Counted from the stretch's first letter, positions 1 through 7,048 are shown. The stretch is 7,359 nucleotides of DNA from Betaproteobacteria bacterium (GCA_027317055.1 DAHVFK010000162.1:1-7359), one strand, 5' to 3'. Notes: generated from the sequence alone by a model not told the origin. A program made the numbers and translations.

Positions 1-2
1 CC

Positions 3-1097
3 AACGCGCTGATCGGCGAAGGGCAGCGCCAGTACCGCAAGATCCTCGAGGCCGCGCGCGGCGCGGGCGAGCGCCCGCGCTACGTCACGGTGGCCGACGA
101 CCAGGCGCAGGCCGACTACGTCGTGGGCCGCGTGCTCGAGGCGCGCGAGCGCGGCTTGCTGCTGCGGCGCCAGGCAGTGCTGTTTCGCGCCTCGCACCAC
201 AGCGACGTGCTCGAGCTCGAGCTGGTGCGGCGCGACATTCCCTACGTCAAGTACGGCGGACTTAAATTCCTCGAGGCGGCGCACGTCAAGGACCTGCTCG
301 CGGTGCTGCGCTGGGCCGACAACCCGAAAAACCGCGTCAGCGCGTTTCGCGCCCTGCAGCTGCAGGCCGGCGTGGGCCCTGCCACTGCGGCGCGGTTCTA
401 CACCGGGTTTGAGGCAGGGTTTTTTTCCTGGCAAGGATTGAAAACGAATTCATCCGAGTTCGACGCTCTCATGGCACAGCTCGGCAATGCCGATTCCCCG
501 TGGGCAGGACAGGTCGGGCGCGTGCGCGAGTGGTTCGAGCCGATCCTGGAGCAGAAGTACGAGGCGGCGCAGGCGCGCGCGGGCGACCTGTGGCAGCTCG
601 AGCGCGTGGCGCAGCAGTTCGCCAGCCGCGAGCGCTTCCTGAGCGAGCTCGCGCTCGACCCGCCGCAGGCGAGCGGCGATCTCGCCGGCGCGCCGCACCG
701 CGACGAGGACTACCTGGTGCTCTCGACCGTGCACTCGGCCAAGGGCCAGGAGTGGGACGCGGTGCACGTGCTGAACGTCGCCGACGGCAACTTCCCTTCC
801 GAGTACGCCACCGGCCGCGCCGAGCTGATCGAGGAGGAGCGGCGCCTGCTGTACGTCGCGATGACGCGCGCGAAATCGGAATTGCACCTGATCGCGCCGC
901 TGCGCTACTACGTGACGGGGCAGCCGCGCCGCGGCGACGCGCACGTCTACGGCGCCACCAGCCGCTTTCTCACCCGCGCGGTTATGGAGCGCCTGCAGCC
1001 GCTGACCTGGCCCGAGGCCGACGCGGCCGAGGCCGTCCCCGCGCGCGAGGCGCCGCCGATCGACGTCGCCGCGGCCCTGCGCGGATTGTGGTCTTAG
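3..1097 (+). CDS. UvrD/Rep-family ATP-dependent DNA helicase, C-terminal part (5' end outside window)
   Basis: This is a superfamily 1A 3'-5' DNA helicase that uses ATP to unwind DNA in repair or replication restart. The frame is open from the first full codon (Asn-Ala-Leu-Ile-Gly-Glu...), so the start and the Walker A/B half of the motor lie upstream. The visible 364 residues carry the second motor domain. Residues about 58-105 have the family pattern with VKD and LLAVLRW after a GG-x-x-F stretch. Motif V is TVHSAKGQEWD at about 242-252 (nt 726-758). Motif VI is EEERRLLYVAMTRAK at about 277-291, with the arginine that contacts ATP. The gene ends with TAG at 1095-1097. The N-terminal motifs and total length cannot be seen, so UvrD, Rep and PcrA-like members are not distinguished. 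Nucleotides about 395-480 are less GC-rich than the rest, including a run of seven T at 420-426, but the frame is intact. Confidence 0.93.
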   Translation, partial: NALIGEGQRQYRKILEAARGAGERPRYVTVADDQAQADYVVGRVLEARERGLLLRRQAVLFRASHHSDVLELELVRRDIPYVKYGGLKFLEAAHVKDLLAVLRWADNPKNRVSAFRALQLQAGVGPATAARFYTGFEAGFFSWQGLKTNSSEFDALMAQLGNADSPWAGQVGRVREWFEPILEQKYEAAQARAGDLWQLERVAQQFASRERFLSELALDPPQASGDLAGAPHRDEDYLVLSTVHSAKGQEWDAVHVLNVADGNFPSEYATGRAELIEEERRLLYVAMTRAKSELHLIAPLRYYVTGQPRRGDAHVYGATSRFLTRAVMERLQPLTWPEADAAEAVPAREAPPIDVAAALRGLWS

Positions 1098-1113
1098 GCG
1101 GCGCCGGCCCGAT

Positions 1114-1142
1114 TTGAAAATCCGCCGCGAGCGGTTCATCAT
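1114..1142 (+). promoter_or_regulatory. Candidate sigma-70 promoter for cysK
   Basis: TTGAAA at 1114-1119 matches the -35 consensus at five of six positions. CATCAT at 1137-1142, after a 17-base spacer, matches the -10 consensus at four of six. It lies in the only gap between the helicase stop and the cysK start, a locally less GC-rich stretch. Transcription would start near 1149, leaving a leader of about 27 bases. This is a visual match only. No CysB-type site was recognised. Confidence 0.35.
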
Positions 1143-1175
1143 GCCCGCTCGTTTCCAACCCGCGAGCGAGATCCC

Positions 1176-2092
<917 letters not shown>

Positions 2093-2096
<4 letters not shown>

Positions 2097-2518
2097 GAAA
2101 GCTCGCCGCGCTTGCGCTGCTGATCCCCTTGGCCGCGGCCGCCCAGATGGGCGGCGCAATGATGAACAGCCCGCGCCACGCTTACGTGATGCGCCACGGT
2201 GTCGACCCGACGTACGCCCAGGCGCACAACCCGCTCGAGCCGAGCGCGTCCAACATCGAGGCCGGCAAGTCGCTCTACCGGCTCCACTGCGCGGTGTGCC
2301 ACGGCGACTCCGGCATGGGCAGCGAGGCGGGCCTCGAGCTCGACCCCCCGGTGGCGAGGCTGGGCGGCCTGTCGCGGCAGCCGATCGCGAGCGACGGCTT
2401 CTACGACTGGGTCATTTCAGAGGGCGGCGTGCCGCTGCGCAGCGCGATGCCGCCGTTCAAGAACGTACTCAAGCAAGAGGATATCTGGAAAATCGTTCTT
2501 TATCTGCGCACGCTGTGA
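2093..2518 (+). CDS. Small periplasmic monohaem c-type cytochrome
   Basis: This 141-residue protein is a probable soluble electron carrier of the class I cytochrome c type. Residues 1-17 form a Sec signal peptide (MRK, then a run of Ala/Leu/Ile/Pro) with likely cleavage near the AAA-Q boundary. The haem site is CAVCH at 66-70, followed by GDSGMGS. The distal ligand is probably M119 in SAMPPF, and the protein ends with the last helix (DIWKIVLYLRTL) expected of the fold. The short mature N-terminus is Met/His-rich (QMGGAMM, then RHAYVMRHG). The start overlaps the cysK stop (ATGA), and the stop overlaps the start of the second cytochrome gene (TGATG), so the two cytochromes are probably made together. 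The electron donor and acceptor are unknown. Resemblance to c-type subunits of dehydrogenases or oxidases is possible, but no catalytic partner is in view. Confidence 0.88.
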
Positions 2519-2946
2519 TGCGCCGCGTGCTGCTCGCGGCCGCCAGCCTGCTCGCCGCATTCTCGGCGCATGCCGAAGATACGCGCGAGTTCGTCAAGTT
2601 CCCGCCCATGATGCTCGAGCACGAGATGCGCAACATGCGCGACCATCTCGCGACGCTGCAGAAGATCCAGGACGCGCTCGGTGCGGGCCAGCTCGACGAG
2701 GCGGGCAGGCTGGCCGAGCGGCGCCTCGGTCTGAGCTCGTTCGGTCTGCACGGCGCGCACGACGTCGCGCCGTTCATGCCCGCGGGCATGCAGGCGATCG
2801 GCACCGAGATGCACAAGACGGCGAGCCGCTTCGCGCTCGAGGTGAACAAGGCCGCCGCCACCGGCGACCTGCGTCCGGCGATCGCCGCGCTGGGCAAGGT
2901 CACCGAGCAGTGCGTGGCCTGCCACGCCGCCTACCGCCTGCACTAG
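2518..2946 (+). CDS. Cytochrome c'-like protein with C-terminal haem site
   Basis: The protein has 142 residues. Residues 1-19 form a signal peptide ending SAHA before EDT, so it is exported. The only haem motif, CVACH at 132-136, lies ten residues from the C-terminus and is followed by AAYRLH. This is the arrangement of class II cytochromes (cytochrome c', a four-helix bundle). The rest looks helical: about 31-60 (MMLEHEMRNMRDHLATLQKIQDAL region), 60-72, 90-113 and 117-133. A cluster of Met and His at 31-43 lies where cytochrome c' helix A puts residues near the sixth haem position. Family members bind NO or CO or carry electrons; the role here is unknown. The ATG at 2518 overlaps the stop of the preceding cytochrome by one base. 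An upstream in-frame extension without a signal peptide was rejected. The gene ends with TAG. Confidence 0.8.
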   Translation: MRRVLLAAASLLAAFSAHAEDTREFVKFPPMMLEHEMRNMRDHLATLQKIQDALGAGQLDEAGRLAERRLGLSSFGLHGAHDVAPFMPAGMQAIGTEMHKTASRFALEVNKAAATGDLRPAIAALGKVTEQCVACHAAYRLH

Positions 2947-2949
2947 ACG

Positions 2950-2967
2950 CGCCCGGCGCTTCGGGCG
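2950..2967 (+). terminator. GC-rich hairpin between the cytochrome and VOC genes
   Basis: CGCCCG at 2950-2955 and CGGGCG at 2962-2967 form a perfect six-base stem with a six-base loop, four bases after the TAG of the cytochrome c'-like gene. No T-run follows (AAACTAACC), so it is not a canonical intrinsic terminator. It may cause pausing or protect the 3' end of the upstream message. Short GC palindromes also arise by chance in DNA of this composition. Confidence 0.3.
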
Positions 2968-2993
2968 AAACTAACCAGACTCGTTCTCGTGAA

Positions 2994-2998
2994 GGAGG
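2994..2998 (+). promoter_or_regulatory. Ribosome binding site that fixes the VOC gene start
   Basis: GGAGG, inside AAGGAGGGG (2992-3000), sits five bases before ATG 3004. It is one of only two strong Shine-Dalgarno sequences seen in the window. It decides for ATG 3004 over the in-frame GTG at 2989, which would place the ribosome binding site inside the coding region. Confidence 0.85.
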
Positions 2999-3003
2999 GG
3001 CCG

Positions 3004-3471
3004 ATGCCCGTCGCCGACATCAACCACTATTTCGTGCGCGCCAACGACCTCGAGGCCACCAAGCGCTTCTACGTCGACGTGCTGGGCTTCGAAGTGATGC
3101 CGCGGCCGAATTTTCCGTTTCCGGGCTACTGGCTCGGGGTGAGCGGCAAGATCCAGGTCCACATGGGGCCGCACGGCATTCCGAACTCGGAGCTGTACTA
3201 CCTCGGCACGCCCGCGGACGCGGCGACGACCCAGTCCGGCGTGGTCGACCACATCGCCTTCGCCGCGACCGAGCCGAAGGCCTTCGTCGAGCGCCTCAAG
3301 GGCAAGGGGGTCGAATACCGCCCGCGCTACCTGCCCGAGTCGAGCCTGTACCAGCTGTTCCTGCGCGACCCTAACGGGCTCATGATCGAGCTCAATTTTT
3401 TCGGCATCGCCGACGCGCCCGACTGGGGTGGCGAGGACTACTCGAAGATGCCGCGGGTCGAAACGGTCTGA
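3004..3471 (+). CDS. VOC-superfamily metalloenzyme (glyoxalase/extradiol dioxygenase fold)
   Basis: The 155-residue protein has two beta-alpha-beta-beta-beta modules of the vicinal oxygen chelate fold. Module one starts MPVADINHYFVRANDLEATKRFYVDVLGF; module two starts GVVDHIAFAA and ends FLRDPNGLMIELNFF. The expected metal ligands are H8, H83 and E129, matching the 2-His-1-carboxylate set, so it is probably catalytically competent. The DPNG-x-x-IE motif at 122-129 is typical. Classical two-domain extradiol dioxygenases are near 290 residues, so this is a single-domain-pair protein, perhaps a dioxygenase, epimerase/isomerase or lyase. The C-terminal tail (FFGIADAPDWGGEDYSKMP) is short and acidic. 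The stop overlaps the start of the flavin monooxygenase gene (TGATG), which suggests both act on the same compound or consecutive intermediates. The substrate cannot be named from sequence. Confidence 0.85.
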   Translation: MPVADINHYFVRANDLEATKRFYVDVLGFEVMPRPNFPFPGYWLGVSGKIQVHMGPHGIPNSELYYLGTPADAATTQSGVVDHIAFAATEPKAFVERLKGKGVEYRPRYLPESSLYQLFLRDPNGLMIELNFFGIADAPDWGGEDYSKMPRVETV

Positions 3472-4664
3472 TGGCACGCGATTTTTCGGGCGTCTCGTAC
3501 GCCGAGGCGCTGGGGCGCGCGCGCGCGCTCGTTCCGGCCCTGCGCGTGCGCGCCACGGAGGCCGAAGACGCGCGCCAGCTGCTGCCCGAGACCGAGGCCG
3601 AGCTGCACGCGAGCGGCCTGCTGCGCTTCGCGCAGCCCAGGCGCTGGGGCGGCATGGAGCTCGACTACGTCGCCTTGTTCGACATCCCGGCCGAGGTCGG
3701 GCGCGGCTGCACCTCGACCGCCTGGAGCGTCGCCAATCTGGGGATGCACCACTGGATGCTCGCGCTGTACGACGAGCGTGCGCAGGCCGAAGTCTGGCGC
3801 GACAACCCGGACGCGATCATCGCTTCGGGCATCGCCTACCCGCAGGGCAGCGCCAAGCGGGTCGAGGGCGGGCTCGAGATCAGCGGCCACTGGAACTTCT
3901 CCAGCGGCGTCGACGGCAGCCACTGGAACATGCTCGCGGTGACCGTGAAGGACGGCGACCAGGTGGTGGACCACTGCATGTGCCTCGTGCCGCGCAGCGA
4001 CTACCAGGTGATCGACGACTGGCAGGTGCTCGGCATGCGCGGCACCGGATCGAAGTCCGTGCAAACGAAGGACCTGTTCGTGCCTGCGCACCGCGCGCTG
4101 TCGATGTACCTTGCGCGCGGCGGGGCCGATTTCCCGGGCGCCAAGACCAACCCCAACCCGCACTACCGCATCCCGCTCTCCGGCATGGGCTCGCACTGCA
4201 TCGCCGGCGCCGCGGTCGGCAACGCGCGCGCCGCGCTCGAGCTCAGCTGCGACGCGATCGGCGGGCGCAGCACCAACTACACCGTGGCGCGCATGCGCGA
4301 GTTCCAGACCGTTCAGCTGCGCGTGGCCGCCGCCGGCGCGCGCGTCGACGCGGCGCGCCTGATCGTGCGCAACGACTGCCTCGACGGACAGGCGATCGCC
4401 GAGTCCGGGCGTGAGCCGACGCTGGAGGAAAAGCTGCGCTGGAAGCGCAACGTCGCCTACGCGGTGCAGATCTGCACCGAGGCGGTCGATTCGCTGCACG
4501 GCATGGCGGGCGCGAAGGGCATCTACGATCACTACCCGATCCAGCGCCTGTTCCGCGACGCTCATTCGCTCATGGGCCACATCGGCTTTTCCTGGGACGC
4601 CCAGGGCGCGCCCTGGGGCCTGGTCGCGCTCGGCGGCGACTTCCCCGCGCCCCCGACCCTCTGA
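3471..4664 (+). CDS. Flavin-dependent monooxygenase, acyl-CoA dehydrogenase fold (HsaA/HpaH-like group D)
   Basis: This 397-residue protein is the likely oxygenase component of a two-component system that uses reduced flavin and O2 to hydroxylate an aromatic or phenolic ring. The acyl-CoA dehydrogenase fold is recognisable: an N-terminal helical domain (about 10-110) with GGMELDY (60-66) and GCTSTAWSVANLG (79-91); a beta domain with GHWNFSSGVDGSHWN (139-153) and LGMRGTGSKSV (187-197) followed by DLFVPAHRAL; and a C-terminal four-helix domain ending in IQRLFRDAHSLMGHIGFSWD (357-376). WNFSSG and RGTGSK, and the lack of typical acyl-CoA dehydrogenase signatures, favour the monooxygenase group (HsaA, HpaH, p-hydroxyphenylacetate hydroxylase C2) over a true dehydrogenase. 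The start overlaps the VOC stop, and no separate Shine-Dalgarno is needed. No flavin reductase partner is in the window. The stop codon directly abuts a hairpin repeat. Confidence 0.85.
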   Translation: MARDFSGVSYAEALGRARALVPALRVRATEAEDARQLLPETEAELHASGLLRFAQPRRWGGMELDYVALFDIPAEVGRGCTSTAWSVANLGMHHWMLALYDERAQAEVWRDNPDAIIASGIAYPQGSAKRVEGGLEISGHWNFSSGVDGSHWNMLAVTVKDGDQVVDHCMCLVPRSDYQVIDDWQVLGMRGTGSKSVQTKDLFVPAHRALSMYLARGGADFPGAKTNPNPHYRIPLSGMGSHCIAGAAVGNARAALELSCDAIGGRSTNYTVARMREFQTVQLRVAAAGARVDAARLIVRNDCLDGQAIAESGREPTLEEKLRWKRNVAYAVQICTEAVDSLHGMAGAKGIYDHYPIQRLFRDAHSLMGHIGFSWDAQGAPWGLVALGGDFPAPPTL

Positions 4665-4713
4665 ATAATCGGGGTCAGAGTCGCTTTTTAAATAGAGCGA
4701 CTCTGACCCCGAA
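4664..4713. repeat. Perfect 17-bp inverted repeat (hairpin) between convergent genes
   Basis: TCGGGGTCAGAGTCGCT at 4669-4685 and its exact reverse complement at 4696-4712 are separated by ten A/T-rich bases (TTTTAAATAG). It starts directly after the monooxygenase TGA and ends ten bases before the transporter stop codon. Neither side is followed by a clear T-run, so a classical terminator is not supported, though such a stable hairpin could end or protect both transcripts. Its left edge (AATAATCGGGGTC, 4664-4676) recurs in reverse orientation at 6162-6174. I recall similar GGGGTCAGAGTCG palindromes as dispersed repeats in proteobacterial genomes. That is memory, not a search. Confidence 0.9.
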
Positions 4714-4722
4714 TCGCGAGAG

Positions 4723-6045
4723 TCAGGCGGGTAGCGGTTTGCCGCGCGTCTCGGGCATGAACGGCGCCACCACCAGGCCGAGGACGTATATCGAGCCCAG
4801 GTACATCGCCACCATCGACACGCCGCCCAGCTTGTGGATCAGAAACCCGGCGAACAGCGGCCCCAGGAAAGCGACGAAGCGAGACACGTTGAACACGAAC
4901 GCCGAGGCGGTCGCGCGCACGTTGGTGGCGAACAGCTCGGGCAGGTAGATCGCGAACCAGGCGAAGCCGCCGAGGGTGAAGAAGCCGTTGAGCAGCGTCG
5001 CCGCCATTACGACGTGCACGCTGTGGCTCCATAGGTAGACCGCCGGGATGAACAGCAGGCTGCCCGCGAACAGGAACGCGAGGTACATGCGCCGCCCCAT
5101 GGCGTCGGCGAGAAAGCCTGAGGCGACGTAGCCGATGATCGCGCCGACGTTGTAGACGATGCCGGCGACGCTGCCCCAGTAGGCCGCGCTCAAGCCTTCG
5201 TGCTTGGCGATCGCACCGACGTAGCCCGGGATCCAGGTCGCCACGCCCCACCAGCCGAGCGTGGTCGCGAGCGAGAGCGCCAGCCCGAGCAGGACGCGGC
5301 GCCGGCCCTCGCGGTCCTGGAACAGCTGCGCGAGGGTGAAGGGGCGCTTCGCCTTGCCTTCTTGCGCGCTCTTCGCTTCGGTGACGTCCCAGCGCTTGGC
5401 CTTGACCGTCTCCACCCAGCGCGCGGACTCGTCGATGCTCTTGCGGATGTAGAACACGAACACCGCCGGGACGATGCCCAGGCCGAACATCCAGCGCCAG
5501 GCGTCCGGCCCCATCGGGCGCAGGAAGTACCACGCGGCGGCGGCGATGAACGCGCCGAAGCCGAACCCGGACTGCAGGAAGCCCGCGCCCTTGGGGCGCG
5601 CCTCGTTCGGCCAGGCCTCGGCCAGCAGCGTGTTGCCGGTGCTCCACTCGCTGCCGATGAACAGGCCGGTGAGGAAGCGGAACGCGACCAGCATCGTGAT
5701 GCTGGTGCTGAACGCGGTCAGCCCCGTGAAGCAGGCGTAGCCGACGATCGAGATCAGCATCATTCTCTTGCGGCCGATGTAGTCGGCGACGATGCCGCCA
5801 ATGGTGCCGCCCGCGGCCCAGCCGAGCAGCGTGATGCCGATCGCGAGGCCGGCGTACTTGGGCAGCTGGCCATGCTCGCTCGCGGGCAGCACTGCGAGCA
5901 GGGCGGGCCCGAGCACGCTGATCAGCGCGTAGGTTTCGTAGCCGTCGAAAATCCAGCCGAGAAAGCTCGCGACAAGAATTTTCCAATGCGTGGGCGTCAG
6001 ATTCGCGTGCCAAGACGCCGGCTGCTGCCGGACAGCTTCGGTCAT
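4723..6045 (-). CDS. MFS transporter, aromatic-acid/organic-acid:H+ symporter type
   Basis: The 440-residue inner-membrane protein has about twelve hydrophobic segments in two halves joined by a charged cytoplasmic loop (about 205-250), as usual for the major facilitator superfamily. The half-signature GGIVADYIGRKRM (83-95) is motif A between segments 2 and 3; a degenerate copy, GFLADAMGRRMY, is at 310-321. FDGYETYAL (33-41) in segment 1 resembles the DGxD motif of the aromatic acid:H+ symporters (PcaK-like), and RFLTGLFIGSEWSTGNTLLAEAWP (123-146) resembles the sugar/sialate and organic acid branch. The C-terminus PETRGKPLP (431-439) is typical. The start is ATG at 6045; a longer reading from 6096 adds 17 charged residues upstream of the ribosome binding site. 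Its neighbours suggest uptake of a catabolic substrate. The gene is bracketed by two related hairpin repeats. No convincing promoter was found in the 124 bases upstream. Confidence 0.9.
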   Translation of the reverse strand: MTEAVRQQPASWHANLTPTHWKILVASFLGWIFDGYETYALISVLGPALLAVLPASEHGQLPKYAGLAIGITLLGWAAGGTIGGIVADYIGRKRMMLISIVGYACFTGLTAFSTSITMLVAFRFLTGLFIGSEWSTGNTLLAEAWPNEARPKGAGFLQSGFGFGAFIAAAAWYFLRPMGPDAWRWMFGLGIVPAVFVFYIRKSIDESARWVETVKAKRWDVTEAKSAQEGKAKRPFTLAQLFQDREGRRRVLLGLALSLATTLGWWGVATWIPGYVGAIAKHEGLSAAYWGSVAGIVYNVGAIIGYVASGFLADAMGRRMYLAFLFAGSLLFIPAVYLWSHSVHVVMAATLLNGFFTLGGFAWFAIYLPELFATNVRATASAFVFNVSRFVAFLGPLFAGFLIHKLGGVSMVAMYLGSIYVLGLVVAPFMPETRGKPLPA

Positions 6046-6050
6046 TTTCT

Positions 6051-6055
6051 CCTCC
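6051..6055 (-). promoter_or_regulatory. Ribosome binding site that fixes the MFS transporter start
   Basis: Read on the minus strand, GGAGG is followed by AGAAA and then ATG (start base 6045), an ideal five-base spacing within GGGAGGAGAAAATG. It supports the 440-residue form of the transporter over the 457-residue reading. Confidence 0.85.
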
Positions 6056-6148
6056 CTCCGGTGACGGCCATTGTTCTTCTGCGGCGGCCGAATCAATTGC
6101 AGCGATGCTAGCGCTTACCGGAGAGGCAAGCCTTGCGCCTGCCTTGCG

Positions 6149-6174
6149 AAAACCGGGGACAGACCCCGATTATT
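6149..6174 (-). repeat. Short hairpin repeat at the 3' end of the dehydratase gene, related to the one at 4664-4713
   Basis: On the minus strand this reads AATAATCGGGGTC then TGTCCCCGGTTTT. CGGGG and CCCCG (6168-6164 and 6158-6154) form a stem with loop TCTGT. The stem can be lengthened by a U-G and two A-U pairs, and four T follow (6152-6149), so it may act as a weak intrinsic terminator for the dehydratase transcript. The dehydratase stop TAA (6172-6170) lies in the foot of the stem. The first 13 bases are identical, in opposite orientation, to the left edge of the 4664-4713 element. The continuation CTG-x-CCCCG matches that element's right arm, so this copy looks like a form lacking the middle. 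Confidence 0.75.
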
Positions 6175-7048
6175 TCTGCCAGCTCATCTCGCCGGCCTGC
6201 GCGACCGTGCCGTCGGCCTTGCGCACCTCGGTCCTGGTGGAGGTCTTGTCCGCCGCCGCGTGCACCGTGATCGCCTCGGCGTCGAACACCGGCGCCTGGG
6301 CGCGGAAGGAGAAGCTGCGCGGCGTGCGGCGCCCGGCCTGCAGCCAGGCGAGCGTCGCCATCACGGTCGCCATCAGCGGCCCGTGCACCACCAGCCCGGG
6401 GTAGCCCTCGAGCTCGAGGCAGTAGCGCCGGTCGTAGTGGATGCGGTGGCTGTTGAAGGTGAGCGCCGAGTAGCGGAACAGCAGCACGTCGTTCGGCACC
6501 AGCGCGCAGCGCGCCGGGTTCGCCCCCAGCGGCTCGCGCCACACCGGTCCCTCGGCCGGCGAGCTGGGCCTGGCGCGCGCCGCGGGCGGCGCCTCGCGGT
6601 AGACGATGTCCTGGCCCTCGCGCATCAGCAGCGCGGCGCCGCTTTTCCATTCGTGCCGCACCTTGACGAACACCAGCGTGCCGCTCTTGCCCTGCTTCAT
6701 GTCGACCGACTCGAGCTTCGAATCGCGCCGCAGCGGCTCGCCCAGGCGCGGCGCGCGCAGCCACTCGAGCTGGCTGCCGGCCTACATGCGCCGCGGCAGC
6801 GGCACCGGCGGCAGGAAGCCGCCGCGCGCCGGGTGGCCGTCGGGCCCCGCCTCGCGCAGCGGCGACAGCGGGGTGGTGAAAATCCAGTGCCACAGCGGCG
6901 GCAGCTCCGCGCCGTCGGTGAACGGCGCCGGATCGAGGTCGAGGCTCGCGGCGAGCTGGCGCACGCGCGCCGCGTCGCAGCGGTCCTCGAGCGTTTCGCT
7001 GCGGCCGACCCAGCCGCGCAGGTGTTCGAGGTCGATCGCGGGCGTCAT
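6170..7048 (-). pseudogene. Mesaconyl-C4-CoA hydratase/FAS1-like dehydratase gene with one in-frame amber codon
   Basis: In one continuous frame this encodes 292 codons, about the normal length for double-hotdog mesaconyl-C4-CoA hydratases (HTD2-like), which add water to or remove it from an acyl-CoA. Codons 1-88 give the N-terminal hotdog (LPPLWHWIFTTPLSPL, then GGFLPPVPLPRRM). Codon 89 is TAG at 6784-6782. Codons 90-292 continue with AGSQLEWLRAPRLGEP, KQGKSGTLVFVKVRHEW, and the active-site hotdog stretch SHRIHYDRRYCLELEGYPGLVVHGPLM. The family usually reads RRMWAG at the break, so a single TGG to TAG change explains it. There is no frameshift and no other lesion. The downstream part has an ATG at 6700 with no good ribosome binding site and would lack the N-terminal hotdog. 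The start overlaps the aldolase stop (ATGA), so the two were co-translated. A sequencing error or readthrough could also explain the stop. Confidence 0.82.
6782..6784 (-). other. In-frame TAG replacing an expected TGG (Trp) codon
   Basis: The minus-strand codons read CGG CGC ATG TAG GCC GGC AGC. The same frame is open for 88 codons before and 203 after. TAG is used as an ordinary stop by the helicase and the cytochrome c'-like gene in this window, which argues against reassignment of TAG. Confidence 0.85.

Noticed and set aside
2989..3003. GTG start at 2989 for the VOC gene
   Set aside because: It would put the strong GGAGG sequence inside the coding region. ATG 3004 has ideal spacing from it.
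2199..3374. 391-codon plus-strand open frame across the two cytochromes and the VOC gene
   Set aside because: It is extremely Arg/Ala/Gly-rich with no domain pattern, and it overlaps three genes with recognisable haem or metal motifs in other frames.
3438..4580. 380-codon minus-strand open frame opposite the monooxygenase
   Set aside because: Antisense shadow with His/Arg/Val-rich composition. The plus-strand frame has WNFSSG and RGTGSK motifs and a coupled start.
4688..6013. 441-codon minus-strand frame nearly coextensive with the transporter
   Set aside because: Out-of-frame shadow. It is full of Arg and lacks the hydrophobic segments seen in the true transporter frame.
6046..6096. Longer transporter start at 6096
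   Set aside because: The extra 17 residues are encoded across the ideal ribosome binding site of ATG 6045 and are charged and unlike the family N-terminus.
5200..6111. 303-codon plus-strand frame opposite the transporter
   Set aside because: Charged, low-complexity antisense frame with no motif and no ribosome binding site.
6125..6148. GCAAG/CTTGC palindrome and repeated GCCTTGCG (6130-6137, 6141-6148) upstream of the transporter
   Set aside because: They could be an operator, but they are short, GC-rich and not placed against a convincing promoter, so chance is as likely.
6170..6700. Separate small gene starting at ATG 6700 on the minus strand
   Set aside because: It is in the same frame as the upstream segment, lacks a good ribosome binding site, and starts in the middle of a domain. 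It is better read as the rest of the interrupted dehydratase.
6782..6784. Amber recoding (pyrrolysine or reassigned TAG)
   Set aside because: Two other genes in the window end with TAG, the expected residue is Trp, and no suppressor tRNA or associated genes are visible.
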